Shown: positions 15,843-24,913, numbered from the stretch's first letter. The stretch is 64,000 bases of DNA from Syntrophomonas sp. (GCA_016841425.1 JAENZE010000016.1:13354-77353); one strand, 5' to 3'. Notes: generated from the sequence alone by a model not told the origin. Numbers and translations: made by a program.

Positions 15843-15864
15843 CGGTGCCAGGCACCAACTTATT
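15833..15864. repeat. Palindrome of the GGTGCC/GGCACC family overlapping yedK stop
   Basis: AATAAGTT at 15833-15840 pairs with AACTTATT at 15857-15864, and GGTGCC with GGCACC in the centre. The yedK stop codon lies inside it, so its last residues (KIS) come from the element. Related elements are at 36580, 47531 and 60914. Confidence 0.85.
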
Positions 15865-15950
15865 TACTTATTATTCCAATCAGGGTGAAAGATAAGTGCT
15901 TCTTCAGGTGTATTATTGTTATAAATAGTTACTTGAAAGGGAGTGGTTCT

Positions 15951-18203
15951 GTGTCACATCGTCGCCTGATAACTTTTATCGTGTTGCTATTTCTGATATT
16001 TATGGCCAGCCTGCCGGCCGGGCAGGCCAGAGTAGCAGTGGAGAAGGATGTAACCATTTTTATGGATGGGGAGCAGTTGATTTTCCCCGATCAACAGCCA
16101 TTCATTGACAGCAATAATCGTACTCTGGTACCGGCTAGATTCTTCGCGGAAGCTCTGGGAGCCGCCGTTAGCTGGAATGAGTTCCAGCAGCAGGCAACTA
16201 TCACCAGAGCCACAGGTACAATAACCCTTACCGCGGGTGAACATGATGTTCTGATTCACCCCGATACTATTGAGAAGATGGATACGGTTGCTACCATCAG
16301 AAACGGCCGTCTATTGATTCCCCTTCGGTATATCAGTACTTATTTGGGTTGTGATGTAAGCTGGGACGCTTCCCGGCGAATTGCTCATGTATTTACTCAA
16401 GAACAGGATGAAGGGGAGCAGCATCGCTTAATTGAAGCAGCCGGGCAGGCTCTATTGGAACTGCCCAGGATTAATTCCCAGGAAAAAATGCAGGAACTGC
16501 TCAATGAGTCCGGTAATCTATACAATAAAGCCAAGGCTGATGACGGATTAAGGATATCTCAGGATCAAATGGAGGCGGACAGCACAAAACTGCAGGCTCC
16601 AGTTCCAGCTATGGAATCAGCTGCTTCTGACTATTCCGGAACTAATGTACAGGTAGAAGGGGTAGATGAAGCCGATATCATTAAAACCGATGGTCAATAC
16701 CTGTATCAGGTGCGAAATAACGAAATTCTTTTGATAAAAGCCTATCCTGCAGCAGAACTGTCAGTTAAGTCGAGAATAAAGCTGACAGAAAATCCTCAGG
16801 ATATTTTTATAGATGATAATAGACTGGTAGTAATAAGTAATGATTACAGCGGATATCCTTATCCCTATGAAAGTGGGATCGAAAGCGACCTGAGAATTAT
16901 GCCTCCTTATCCGTATCAAAACGGACTTATAATATCAACTTATGATACCAGCATCAAAACCTCACCGGTAAAATTAGATACCTTCAAGATGGAAGGCAGA
17001 TATATTTCTTCCCGAAAAATAGGCAGCAGCGTATATATTATCAGCAGTCAGTCGGTTTATACTCCTTATAAACCAGTGTACTACATCAATAACACCCGAA
17101 TAGAAAAACCCTACAGCGAAATCAGGTACTTTCCGGACATTGTTCACGATACTTATCTGCACATCGGAAATGTTAATCTTGACGGCAGCAGTAAGTTCAG
17201 CCAAGAAACTTATCTCAGCTCAGGAAGCAGCATCTACTGCTCGGCAGATAACCTTTATATAACGGCAGTGGAATATAATTCCGGGTATTATCTTTATGAT
17301 TATCGTACCCCTCAAGAATCCACCTTGATATTCAAATTCAACCTGGCGGACGGCATAAAATACAGTGCTAAAGGTGTGGTTCCGGGTACATTGCTCAACC
17401 AGTTTTCTATGGACGAATACAATGGGTATTTTCGTATCGCAACCACCACCAATCAGTGGTCCAGCACCGACTCTCAGAACGCCGTATATATACTCAATAA
17501 TAACCTGGACCAAGCAAATTCAATTACCGGTATTGCTCCAGGTGAAAGAATATATTCTACTCGTTTCCTGGGGGACCGTCTCTATATGGTTACCTTCAGA
17601 CAGATGGACCCATTTTTCGTCATTGACCTTGATCCCCAGAACCCAAGGGTGCTGGGGAAATTGAAAATTCCAGGTTTCAGCAGCTACCTGCATCCTTATA
17701 ATGACAACTATGTAATAGGCCTGGGATATGACACTATGCCTACTAAATCAGGGGGAGTTGTTCAGGGTGGAATAAAAGTTGCTCTATTTGATGTCAGCGA
17801 TGTAAACAATCCCCGGGAAGTCAACAAGGCGGTCATAGGTACGGCTGGAAGTACTTCAGAAGCTTGTGATAACCACCGGGCATTCTTGTTATACGATGAC
17901 CTGCTGGCTTTCCCAGCCAATGTCTATGCAGTTGACAGCAGCAGGAGCTACTACGGTGCCTTTGAATTCCAGGGTGCTTATATATACTCGGTCTCGGAAA
18001 AGGGACTGAGTTATACAGGGCGGGTAACTCATCTGAGCTCAGAAGATTACTTGAAGGCCGGGGATTACTGGTATGACAGCAATAAAAATGTAAGAAGAAT
18101 CGTGGTTATTGGCGATAATCTATACACCATATCGGCTGACCAGATCAAGATAAATGATCGTTCTACCCTTCAGGAGCTTAACCACTTGTCTACGGTGAAT
18201 TGA
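15951..18203 (+). CDS. Secreted protein: copper amine oxidase N-domain plus C-terminal beta-propeller
   Basis: GTG 15951 is preferred over the in-frame ATG 15885: GGGAG precedes it and the signal peptide then follows directly (hydrophobic residues ~6-24). Of 750 residues, ~30-150 form a copper-amine-oxidase N-terminal-like domain (NNRTLVPARFFAEALGAAV, NGRLLIPLRYISTYLG), a wall-associated stalk module in Clostridia. After a helical linker, GVDEADIIKTDGQYLYQV opens the large Tyr-rich beta-propeller of COG4880, distantly WD40-like. It is probably exported and bound to the envelope. A terminator-like hairpin follows at 18216-18259. The ligand is unknown. Confidence 0.85.
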   Translation: MSHRRLITFIVLLFLIFMASLPAGQARVAVEKDVTIFMDGEQLIFPDQQPFIDSNNRTLVPARFFAEALGAAVSWNEFQQQATITRATGTITLTAGEHDVLIHPDTIEKMDTVATIRNGRLLIPLRYISTYLGCDVSWDASRRIAHVFTQEQDEGEQHRLIEAAGQALLELPRINSQEKMQELLNESGNLYNKAKADDGLRISQDQMEADSTKLQAPVPAMESAASDYSGTNVQVEGVDEADIIKTDGQYLYQVRNNEILLIKAYPAAELSVKSRIKLTENPQDIFIDDNRLVVISNDYSGYPYPYESGIESDLRIMPPYPYQNGLIISTYDTSIKTSPVKLDTFKMEGRYISSRKIGSSVYIISSQSVYTPYKPVYYINNTRIEKPYSEIRYFPDIVHDTYLHIGNVNLDGSSKFSQETYLSSGSSIYCSADNLYITAVEYNSGYYLYDYRTPQESTLIFKFNLADGIKYSAKGVVPGTLLNQFSMDEYNGYFRIATTTNQWSSTDSQNAVYILNNNLDQANSITGIAPGERIYSTRFLGDRLYMVTFRQMDPFFVIDLDPQNPRVLGKLKIPGFSSYLHPYNDNYVIGLGYDTMPTKSGGVVQGGIKVALFDVSDVNNPREVNKAVIGTAGSTSEACDNHRAFLLYDDLLAFPANVYAVDSSRSYYGAFEFQGAYIYSVSEKGLSYTGRVTHLSSEDYLKAGDYWYDSNKNVRRIVVIGDNLYTISADQIKINDRSTLQELNHLSTVN

Positions 18204-18215
18204 ATCTGAATCTGA

Positions 18216-18259
18216 ATACCCCGGCGCCAGGAATAACAACCCTGGGTCGGGGTATTTAT
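18216..18259 (+). terminator. Terminator-like hairpin after the beta-propeller gene
   Basis: ATACCCCG near 18216 pairs with CGGGGTAT ending at 18255, with CCAGG/CCTGG pairing inside, followed by TTTAT. It is a strong GC-rich stem with a short U tract. Confidence 0.65.
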
Positions 18260-18265
18260 AATATT

Positions 18266-18292
18266 GGGCCAGGGAACCTGTCCCCCTGGCTC
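18266..18292. repeat. Short GGGCCAGGG/CCCCTGGCTC palindrome
   Basis: An imperfect inverted repeat with the ACCTGTCCCC half-motif typical of the GGGGACG family, directly downstream of the terminator. It is too short to classify with certainty. Confidence 0.5.
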
Positions 18293-18427
18293 ATGATAGG
18301 CTGGAAATATGGCAGGCAAATAATGTATATTGAAAGGTAGGTAGTCAAACTCAACTTGAGTAATAAGACTACAGGTGATTTACATAGTATGTCTATCAAC
18401 AACGATATTGTACAAGGAGGTAATCGG

Positions 18428-19594
18428 GTGAATAATTTTACTTATTACAACCCCACCAAAGTATATTTTGGCAGAGATACTATAAAAAACATTGGTCGGG
18501 AGCTGCGTGAGAATGGCATCAGAAAAGTAATGCTGGTCTGTGGGCGCCAATCTATTTTTTCTACTGGTGTTTATGATCGAGTATCCGCTTCACTGGTAGG
18601 ATGGCATGTCGATTTTATACGCTTCAGCGGTATTCAGGCTAATCCTATTTTAAGCAAGGTTCAAGAAGGTATAAAATTGGCCCGTCAGCAGGAGGTAGAT
18701 GCGGTTTTGGCAGTGGGTGGAGGTAGTGTTTTTGATTCTGCCAAAGTCATAGCCGCGGGGGTTAAATATGATGGCGATGTTTGGGATTTGTTTACCGGCC
18801 AAGCTAGAATAGAAGAAGCACTGCCGATTTTTGGGGTGTTGACCCTGTCTGCTACTGGCTCGGAGATGAATGGCAATGCAGTTATTACAAAAGCAGACGA
18901 AAACAAGAAGTGGGGTATAGGTTCCCGGCATTTATATCCCCGGGTATCGATTATTGACCCGGAATTTCAGTCAACACTTTCAGCCCGGGATACTGTGAAT
19001 GGGGCAGTAGACATTTTAAGCCATGTTTTTGAGTTGTATTTTGATGGCAGTAAAAATGTGGAGCTTATGCAAGAATACTCGGAGGCCATTATCAGAACGG
19101 TGATGAAATACATAAAAATTTTGCTGGCCGATCCGGATGATTATGAAGCCCGAGCCCAGATAGCATGGGCGGCCACCCTGGCATTAAATAATTCCAATGG
19201 CACCGGACGAAGAGGCGGGGATTGGGCATCCCACGATATAGAACACAGTGTGAGCGCTTTTTACAATGTAGCCCATGGAGCTGGTCTGGCGGTAGTGACT
19301 CCGGCCTGGATGCGATATGTATACCAGGAAGATCTGGAAACTTTCGCCCGGTTTGCAGAAAAGATTTTTAACATTACCACAGGGACTCAGGAAGAAAAAG
19401 CTCTGCAGGCCATCGAGCAGCTGATTAAATTCTTCCAGGAAATCGGCGCTCCGGTCACCCTCAAAGAATTGGGAGTCCAATACGAAGATCTGGAGAAGAT
19501 GGCTGAAAACGCCGTACAGCAAAGATCCCTGGGGAGACTGAAAAAATTGCAGAAAGAGGATGTGCTGACTATTTATAAAATGGCCTATAAATAG
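18428..19594 (+). CDS. Iron-containing alcohol dehydrogenase (butanol dehydrogenase-like)
   Basis: GTG 18428 follows AAGGAGG, a far better site than that of the upstream in-frame start 18356. The 388-residue protein is a group III alcohol dehydrogenase: NAD(P) motif GGGSVFDSAK (~residue 95), metal-ligand regions GAVDILSHVFE, HDIEHSVSAFYNVAHGAG. It most resembles BdhA/YugJ-type NADPH butanol dehydrogenases and would interconvert short aldehydes and alcohols in the cytoplasm. In a fatty-acid oxidiser it may act as a reductant overflow valve. It is monocistronic, followed by a hairpin at 19595. Confidence 0.92.
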   Translation: MNNFTYYNPTKVYFGRDTIKNIGRELRENGIRKVMLVCGRQSIFSTGVYDRVSASLVGWHVDFIRFSGIQANPILSKVQEGIKLARQQEVDAVLAVGGGSVFDSAKVIAAGVKYDGDVWDLFTGQARIEEALPIFGVLTLSATGSEMNGNAVITKADENKKWGIGSRHLYPRVSIIDPEFQSTLSARDTVNGAVDILSHVFELYFDGSKNVELMQEYSEAIIRTVMKYIKILLADPDDYEARAQIAWAATLALNNSNGTGRRGGDWASHDIEHSVSAFYNVAHGAGLAVVTPAWMRYVYQEDLETFARFAEKIFNITTGTQEEKALQAIEQLIKFFQEIGAPVTLKELGVQYEDLEKMAENAVQQRSLGRLKKLQKEDVLTIYKMAYK

Positions 19595-19629
19595 AAAACA
19601 CCAGGAGATATTTATTATTAGGGTGTTTT
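19595..19629 (+). terminator. Terminator-like hairpin after the alcohol dehydrogenase gene
   Basis: AAAACACC at 19595-19602 pairs with GGTGTTTT at 19622-19629, directly after the stop codon. The stem's 3' arm supplies the U run. The loop is long, so strength is uncertain. Confidence 0.5.
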
Positions 19630-19813
19630 AGAAAGGTATGAGCCTCCCGGCTATGGTTATTTAGACTTCTTAATAGATTAACAAGAACCTAAGCCACCCA
19701 TTGTGCCATGAATGAAGGGCTTAAATAGAGCAGATTACGATTGACTGCTTGAACCAGCAAGTATACTAATCAGTATGAAACAAGAAGTATTTGGAGAGAG
19801 GAGGATCTAAACT

Positions 19814-20941
19814 ATGAAATCGTTTAAACATGAAAAATCAATAGCCGTGGTGATAATCTGCGCCTGGTTGATGTTGATGCAGATACCCTTGATGGCGAGT
19901 ACCGAAAGTACTTATCGGCCGATTCAACTGAATATGAATGGGCAGTATCTTTACAGTGATGCAGATCCGATAATAGTTAATGGACGTACTCTGGTTCCCC
20001 TGCGGGTTATTTCCGAAGCCAACCAGGCTGAGGTAGAGTGGGATGATAATAGCAGAACTGTTACAGTAACAAGGAGGAATGAGGCAGGGGCAGACCTGAA
20101 AATAATTATTAGCATTGATTCTGTCGAAGCTAGAATTCAAAGAGGTGTTTTGGTCCAGGAGCGGATTCTGGATGTACCAGCCCGGATAATTAACAACCGT
20201 ACCATGGTGCCGGTGAGGTTTATATGCGAAACATTAGGACTCGATGTTTACTGGGATGGGGAAAATCGGATAGTATATTTATCCCAAAACAGGGATGATT
20301 TTATACCGGCTCAGGTTGCTGCTAAAGAGATTAAATATCAAAACGAGTGGATAGACGTAAACCTGCAAATACCGATTGTGAGTGGTTTAAACCATATTGC
20401 AGTCCAGGAACTGCTGAATAATAAGCTGGAAGATGATGCGATACAGTTTAAGAATTCAATAGAGAAGGATGCTGAAGAATATTATCAAGAAGCAGCCAGT
20501 AATGAAGAATTGCATTTCTGGCCTTATTCAGCTTATACTGCTTTTAGCGTCGCATATAATAAGAATAATACGCTGAGTTTAACAGTGGATTATTATGGTT
20601 ATACCGGGGGGGCTCACGGTTATACAAGCAGGGTTGCTTATAATTACGACCTTATAAGCGGAGAAGAAATAGACTTAAGTGATCTTTTTATTGGTAGTTT
20701 TGATTTCAGATCAATATTAAATCAGGAAATAAAGCGGGAGATTCAGCAGAACCAGGATATTTATTTTGGTGAAGATATCGTATCCTTCTCCGGTATTAGA
20801 GAAGACCAGCCCTTCTATATCGATGATGATGGCATAGTGATCTACTTCGGACTATATGAGATTGCGCCTTATGCTGCAGGAATACGTGAATTTAAGATAC
20901 CATTTACTTTGCTGGAGGAAGGAATGAAATATACCCTGTAG
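19814..20941 (+). CDS. Secreted protein with copper amine oxidase N-domain and DUF4163/DUF3298 (RsiV-like) domain
   Basis: A 375-residue protein with a signal peptide (residues ~9-29), a copper-amine-oxidase N-like module (NGRTLVPLRVISEAN, NNRTMVPVRFICETLGLDV; ~35-155), then a DUF4163/DUF3298 region containing YGYTGGAHGYTSRVAYNYDL, typical of RsiV-like and PdaC-like extracellular domains. GAGGAGGAT precedes ATG 19814. It shares the stalk module with the beta-propeller protein at 15951. RsiV binds lysozyme, but this protein lacks the anti-sigma part, so its ligand is unknown. The upstream gap 19630-19813 shows no further feature. Confidence 0.85.
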   Translation: MKSFKHEKSIAVVIICAWLMLMQIPLMASTESTYRPIQLNMNGQYLYSDADPIIVNGRTLVPLRVISEANQAEVEWDDNSRTVTVTRRNEAGADLKIIISIDSVEARIQRGVLVQERILDVPARIINNRTMVPVRFICETLGLDVYWDGENRIVYLSQNRDDFIPAQVAAKEIKYQNEWIDVNLQIPIVSGLNHIAVQELLNNKLEDDAIQFKNSIEKDAEEYYQEAASNEELHFWPYSAYTAFSVAYNKNNTLSLTVDYYGYTGGAHGYTSRVAYNYDLISGEEIDLSDLFIGSFDFRSILNQEIKREIQQNQDIYFGEDIVSFSGIREDQPFYIDDDGIVIYFGLYEIAPYAAGIREFKIPFTLLEEGMKYTL

Positions 20942-21196
20942 ATTTCTAAAACCAGACATGTGAATACGCTATTGATTCCCGTCCCCTGTATCCTATTAAC
21001 AAATGGAAAATATTTAGAAAAATATCCCGAAAAAAGTAGGAAAAAAATGAAAATGTGTCTAATAACAGAGTGAAGAGGTATTTATAATCTCTTGTATACA
21101 TTTGGGTTTGCATTACGCATAGAATGGTAAAAGGCTGGAGTAGCATATGGGATTGATTATTCTGGCTTTATATAAGAGGTAGAGGAGGTATAGTTT

Positions 21197-21682
21197 ATGT
21201 ATGGTGGAGAAGGAGCCTTTCTGGCTGCAATGGGTTTTTTAGGTTTCATATGGTTCGTTGTTTTTGTGGTTTTTTATATCCTTAAGTCTCTGGGGATAAG
21301 TGCTCTGGCTACTAACCGGGGATTTGAAAATCCCTGGATGGGATGGGTACCTATAGCTGATTTGTATCTGCTAGGTATGCTGGTGGGCAGTATGGATTTA
21401 TTTGGATATAGGGTTGATAAGCTGGAGATTATACTGCCGGCAGCTATGGTAGGAGGTTCTTTGCTGGGATCGATACCGTTGCTGGGATGGTTGATAATGC
21501 TTGCTGTTATGGTATTCTTTATTATGTTTACCTATAGACTGTTTGAGATGTACAGTACTAATGCAGTTTTATACACTTTATTATCGGTACTGTTGTGCCT
21601 GTTTCCCATATTTTTATTTGTGATACGTAATAACCCGCCCTTGATGCAGACGCAAAACCCGAACAACAATCAGTACTATTAA
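21197..21682 (+). CDS. Small integral membrane protein, unknown
   Basis: A 161-residue protein with about four hydrophobic segments (roughly 8-32, 50-64, 78-105, 120-143) and a short Asn/Gln-rich tail (PNNNQYY). The motif NPWMGWVPIADLYLLG after the first segment recalls small DUF805-like or signal-peptidase-neighbour membrane proteins, but I cannot assign a family. GAGGAGGT precedes ATG 21197, and a terminator follows at 21717. The upstream 255 bp contain a half GGGGACG motif near 20980 and no gene. Confidence 0.7.
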   Translation: MYGGEGAFLAAMGFLGFIWFVVFVVFYILKSLGISALATNRGFENPWMGWVPIADLYLLGMLVGSMDLFGYRVDKLEIILPAAMVGGSLLGSIPLLGWLIMLAVMVFFIMFTYRLFEMYSTNAVLYTLLSVLLCLFPIFLFVIRNNPPLMQTQNPNNNQYY

Positions 21683-21716
21683 AATATAGCTCTGAACCAT
21701 ATACAAGTAAAGCGAT

Positions 21717-21750
21717 GGCTGCCGGTTGTGATGATCCGCAGCCTTTTCTT
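21717..21750 (+). terminator. Intrinsic terminator
   Basis: GGCTGC at 21717 pairs with GCAGCC ending at 21743, followed by TTTTCTT. It ends the small membrane protein gene. Confidence 0.75.
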
Positions 21751-21884
21751 ATGGATTAATAATGAAAAATCAGATGTTTGAATCCTGCAGCCGGGTTTTA
21801 GATAATGGCAGGGAAAAAATTTTCTTGCGAGAATTTATTAATATAGTTTGAAACTACTTGATCTGGAAAGGCAGGAGGTAGATC

Positions 21885-22139
21885 ATGGTAAGTTATAGTT
21901 TTGAGATATTGAAGGCTATGCAGATAAAGGGACATAAAATTGAAAAAACTAAAGATTATGAGGTCCAGGTACTGGTTAAAAAAGATGAAAAAACATTGTT
22001 CAATGATGTGGTAAAGGTGAGGAAAAATGTACAGGGGGTATACCCGGAAACCGAGTTGATAAATAAGAAAATTAAGTCTGCAGCGACGAAAAAGGAGCTC
22101 CTGGAAAAACTAAAGGCCTATATTAAAAAAGCTCGTTAA
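21885..22139 (+). CDS. Small basic protein, unknown
   Basis: An 84-residue, Lys-rich soluble protein starting at ATG 21885 behind a GGCAGGAGGT site. It appears alpha/beta at the N-terminus (VSYSFEILKAM...KDYEVQVLVKKD) with a helical Lys-rich C-terminus. No domain was recognised. The strong ribosome site and clean codon use support a real gene. It lies 95 bp before the hydrolase gene and may be co-transcribed with it. Confidence 0.65.
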   Translation: MVSYSFEILKAMQIKGHKIEKTKDYEVQVLVKKDEKTLFNDVVKVRKNVQGVYPETELINKKIKSAATKKELLEKLKAYIKKAR

Positions 22140-22234
22140 GGGGATTGGAATCCAGGGGAGGTTGAACTTAACACAGAGTTGATAATGAGGACAGCCGGCT
22201 TCAACAGCCGTATGCAAGCATACAGGAGCAAAGC

Positions 22235-23080
22235 ATGAAAAATGAGCTTGTCTGGGTGGAGACTGAAGACCAAATAGTACTGCATGGTGCATTATATGAA
22301 GCTGATACGAATAAACCAGCCGTTATTATTCAGCATGGAGCGGCTATGAATTTTTATACTGGTATGGGTCGATTTTTGCCAGCTATTTTAACTGAACATG
22401 GGTATACCTGTCTGAGTGCTAACAACCGGGGCCACGATTTTGGAACCGCCCCGGACAATGACAAAAAACCAGTTATAGGTTTAATGAGAGACAAATTCAA
22501 AGATTGCATTAAAGATACTCGGGCACTGGTTGCTTTTATGAGCAGCCGGGGATATAAGCAGCTGGTGCTGTTGGGCCACAGTCAGGCCATCCCCAAGATA
22601 GTATATGCCCAGAACCAGCTTCAGTTTTCTGAAGTGATAGGATTAGCACTTATAAGTCCTCCGCCATCAGTGACGGAAATGATGAGATATCTGGCTACGG
22701 ACGATTTCTATGAGCGAGGACTATTCAAAGCACGAGAATTAAGCGAATTGGGTATGGGAGAACAACTGATCGTATTGAAAGGACGGGGAACCATGCCCTG
22801 GATTTTCACGGCCAAAACCTTTTTGGATTTTTATGGGCCAGGCACTCCAGCAGATACTGAAGAACTGGTCCGGGAGGTCTGCTGTCCTATGTTGATAAGC
22901 AGGGGAAGTGAGGATTTTCCGCCTGTCAGCAAGGCTCTGATGGAGAGGATTAAGGCCAAGTCTGCTCACCCGGATAAAAGTTTTTTGGTGGAAATACCAG
23001 GTGCAGACCATTTCTATGATGGGCATGAAGAGGACCTGGGAAAAACAATCATACAATGGTTGGATCGATTAATGAATTGA
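22235..23080 (+). CDS. Alpha/beta hydrolase
   Basis: A 281-residue alpha/beta hydrolase with oxyanion HGAAMNF near residue 34, nucleophile elbow LLGHSQA (Ser116), acid in SRGSEDFPP and catalytic His in GADHFYDG. The elbow has Ala rather than Gly after Gln (GHSQA). The protein lacks a signal peptide, so it is cytoplasmic. Its length and the NNRGHDFGTAP stretch resemble DUF1749-like esterases; the substrate is unknown. AGGAG lies 6 bases before ATG 22235. Confidence 0.85.
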   Translation: MKNELVWVETEDQIVLHGALYEADTNKPAVIIQHGAAMNFYTGMGRFLPAILTEHGYTCLSANNRGHDFGTAPDNDKKPVIGLMRDKFKDCIKDTRALVAFMSSRGYKQLVLLGHSQAIPKIVYAQNQLQFSEVIGLALISPPPSVTEMMRYLATDDFYERGLFKARELSELGMGEQLIVLKGRGTMPWIFTAKTFLDFYGPGTPADTEELVREVCCPMLISRGSEDFPPVSKALMERIKAKSAHPDKSFLVEIPGADHFYDGHEEDLGKTIIQWLDRLMN

Positions 23081-23225
23081 TAGTATTAGATTAAAATACT
23101 AATGTTAATAGATAAAGTAATCTGTATCCTGGTAAAATAAATCAGGCTGCCCAACGGGATATATACCGTGAACGCTCCGGCAGTTGATAATAAACCGGTA
23201 TAGCATAAAAATGGAGGACAGGCCA

Positions 23226-23789
23226 ATGAGACGATGGAGTATAATCCTTATATGTGTACTGCTGCTAAGTGGCTTATTCGGCTGTAATCAAGATTCTGAC
23301 CGGGTTGGTCCCGACCCTGATGCGGGGACTGCCGGCCAGGATACGAAAGATGCCAGGGCCGAGAATATCCTGGCTGAGTTTAAGGCTGCTGATCTGGAGG
23401 GCAACATAATCAGCAATGAGATCTTCAGCCAATATGAGCTGACTATGATAAATATCTGGGGAACCTTTTGCGGACCATGTATCGAGGAGATGCCAGATAT
23501 TCAGAGAGTGCATGAAGCGTTCAAGGAAAAGCGGGTGCAGGTTATCGGCATTGTAGCAGACAACAAATTAATGGAGGCCAGGCAGATAACTGCTGCTCAG
23601 GGCGCAAACTACCTTAACCTGATTCCAGACCAATCACTTATGAACAATCTTATCAGTAGATTCGACTATGTGCCGGTTACGGTATTTGTTGACTCTGAAG
23701 GACGCTTATTGAATACTATAGTGAGCGGGGCCAGAGACTATGATTCTTATAGTAAGATTATTGAAGAACTGCTGGAAGGCGAAGGTTAA
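23226..23789 (+). CDS. TlpA-type thioredoxin-fold lipoprotein
   Basis: ATG 23226 is supported by GGAGG 8 bases upstream and gives a proper lipoprotein signal with lipobox LFGC (Cys20); an in-frame ATG at 23184 would precede this. The 187-residue protein carries a TlpA/ResA domain with active site WGTFCGPCIEEMP (Cys82, Cys85) and a cis-Pro region YVPVTVFVD. It is expected on the outer face of the membrane as a thiol-disulfide reductant. It is the first gene of a tight operon with the CXXC mini-protein and the polyferredoxin, which probably supplies its electrons. Confidence 0.9.
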   Translation: MRRWSIILICVLLLSGLFGCNQDSDRVGPDPDAGTAGQDTKDARAENILAEFKAADLEGNIISNEIFSQYELTMINIWGTFCGPCIEEMPDIQRVHEAFKEKRVQVIGIVADNKLMEARQITAAQGANYLNLIPDQSLMNNLISRFDYVPVTVFVDSEGRLLNTIVSGARDYDSYSKIIEELLEGEG

Positions 23790-23806
23790 TACTTGGGGAG
23801 AGTCTG

Positions 23807-23944
23807 ATGAATAAAAAACGATTAAGAATAATCCTGCTGGCGGGAGGCACTGTTTTAATAATACTAGGGTCAGCTTTAGATGAGGCAGCCAGCGTATATG
23901 CAAAAGCGGCCAGGATTTGCCTGGAATGTATAGGAATTGGTTGA
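23807..23944 (+). CDS. CD1871A-type CXXC mini-protein
   Basis: A 45-residue frame from ATG 23807 to TGA 23942-23944 with GGGGAG 6 bases upstream. It has a basic start, one membrane segment (residues ~7-22) and a conserved tail ARICLECIGIG with Cys38 and Cys41. This is the CD1871A family of tiny clostridial CXXC proteins. It lies 17 bp after tlpA, and its stop overlaps the next start (TGATG). The fixed position between TlpA and the polyferredoxin suggests an electron-relay or assembly role; the family has no established function that I know of. Confidence 0.85.
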   Translation: MNKKRLRIILLAGGTVLIILGSALDEAASVYAKAARICLECIGIG

Positions 23945-24786
23945 TGAACAGGAAACTTGTACAGTACATAAGCGCCTTGCTGTCCAATGCCAATCTAAAC
24001 GGTTTTCTATCAGGCCGCATATATCAGGGGGCCAGCAAACATGTTTGTGTGCCGGGCTTGAACTGCTATTCCTGCCCGGCTGCTATAGGCGCCTGCCCTT
24101 TAGGGTCTTTACAGACCATTCTGGCCAGCAGTCAATACACGATTTCCTATTATGTTACTGGAACCCTGCTTCTCTTTGGGGTCTTTATGGGCAGGTTTAT
24201 TTGCGGATGGTTATGTCCGTTTGGACTGATACAGGAGCTATTAAATAAACTGCCTTCACTCACCTTGATCATACCTCGCTGGGCCGGATATATTAAATAT
24301 TTAATATTAATTATTTTTGTTTTGTTATTACCTGTGTTTTTCGTAAACAGTCTGGGGATGGGAGATCCTTCTTTTTGTAAGTATATATGTCCAGCTGGAA
24401 CCCTGGAAGGAGGTATTCCTCTGCTGGCCAGCCACCAAGATTTAAGAGATGCAGCCGGCAGCCTGTTTCTAATTAAATTGCTGATATTGATAATGGTGGT
24501 AATTTTCTCTGTTATATCATTTCGTCCCTTCTGTAAAATTATCTGCCCGTTGGGCGCAATATATGGTCTCTTCAATCCTATAAGCATGTATAGATTTCAG
24601 GTAGACCCTGTTAAATGCATCGGCTGTGGTACCTGTGCCCAGAATTGCAAAATGGGTGTAGCTATGTATAAAGAACCTGACAGCTGGGAATGTATTCGCT
24701 GTGGAGATTGCCGTACAGGATGTCCCGCAGGTGCTATTACTACTACATTTCAGATTGGTAATGAACCAATAAAGAATACTAATTAA
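23944..24786 (+). CDS. NapH/NosR-like membrane polyferredoxin
   Basis: ATG 23944 overlaps the stop of the mini-protein; an in-frame start at 23917 is less likely. The 280-residue protein has an N-terminal Cys cluster (Cys35, 41, 44, 51), about four membrane segments, CGWLCP (88, 91), CKYICP (145, 149), CKIICP (197, 201), and two [4Fe-4S] motifs CIGCGTCAQNC and CIRCGDCRTGC near the C-terminus. This is the NapH/NosR/CcoG-type quinol-linked or membrane electron-transfer layout. It probably passes electrons from the cytoplasm to the TlpA lipoprotein. A terminator follows at 24810. Confidence 0.9.
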   Translation: MNRKLVQYISALLSNANLNGFLSGRIYQGASKHVCVPGLNCYSCPAAIGACPLGSLQTILASSQYTISYYVTGTLLLFGVFMGRFICGWLCPFGLIQELLNKLPSLTLIIPRWAGYIKYLILIIFVLLLPVFFVNSLGMGDPSFCKYICPAGTLEGGIPLLASHQDLRDAAGSLFLIKLLILIMVVIFSVISFRPFCKIICPLGAIYGLFNPISMYRFQVDPVKCIGCGTCAQNCKMGVAMYKEPDSWECIRCGDCRTGCPAGAITTTFQIGNEPIKNTN

Positions 24787-24809
24787 AAATATTATTTTAG
24801 ATAATCCAT

Positions 24810-24847
24810 AAAGACTTTTGCATTTTTGCCAATAGTCTTTTTTTTTA
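24810..24847 (+). terminator. Intrinsic terminator of the TlpA/polyferredoxin operon
   Basis: AAAGACT (24810-24816) pairs with AGTCTTT (24834-24840), followed by a run of T to 24846. Confidence 0.8.
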
Positions 24848-24889
24848 TGCCTGGGTGCAATATTGGATATTGGGTTGGTATTGAGCCAG

Positions 24890-24913
24890 GTTTTTGGCGT
24901 TAACGCCAAAAAC
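24890..24913. promoter_or_regulatory. 24-bp perfect palindrome, candidate activator site
   Basis: GTTTTTGGCGTT followed by AACGCCAAAAAC is perfectly self-complementary. No U tract follows on either strand, so it is not a terminator. Its centre is about 108 bp upstream of the start expected from the sigma-54 promoter at 24983-24998, the usual position for an enhancer-binding-protein dimer. Binding by the activator encoded at 31343 is inference. Bases 24914-24982 and 24999-25122 show nothing else. Confidence 0.6.

Noticed and set aside
24890-24913. Perfect palindrome considered as a terminator
   Set aside because: Neither strand has a U tract after the stem, and a real terminator lies upstream at 24810; operator is the better reading.
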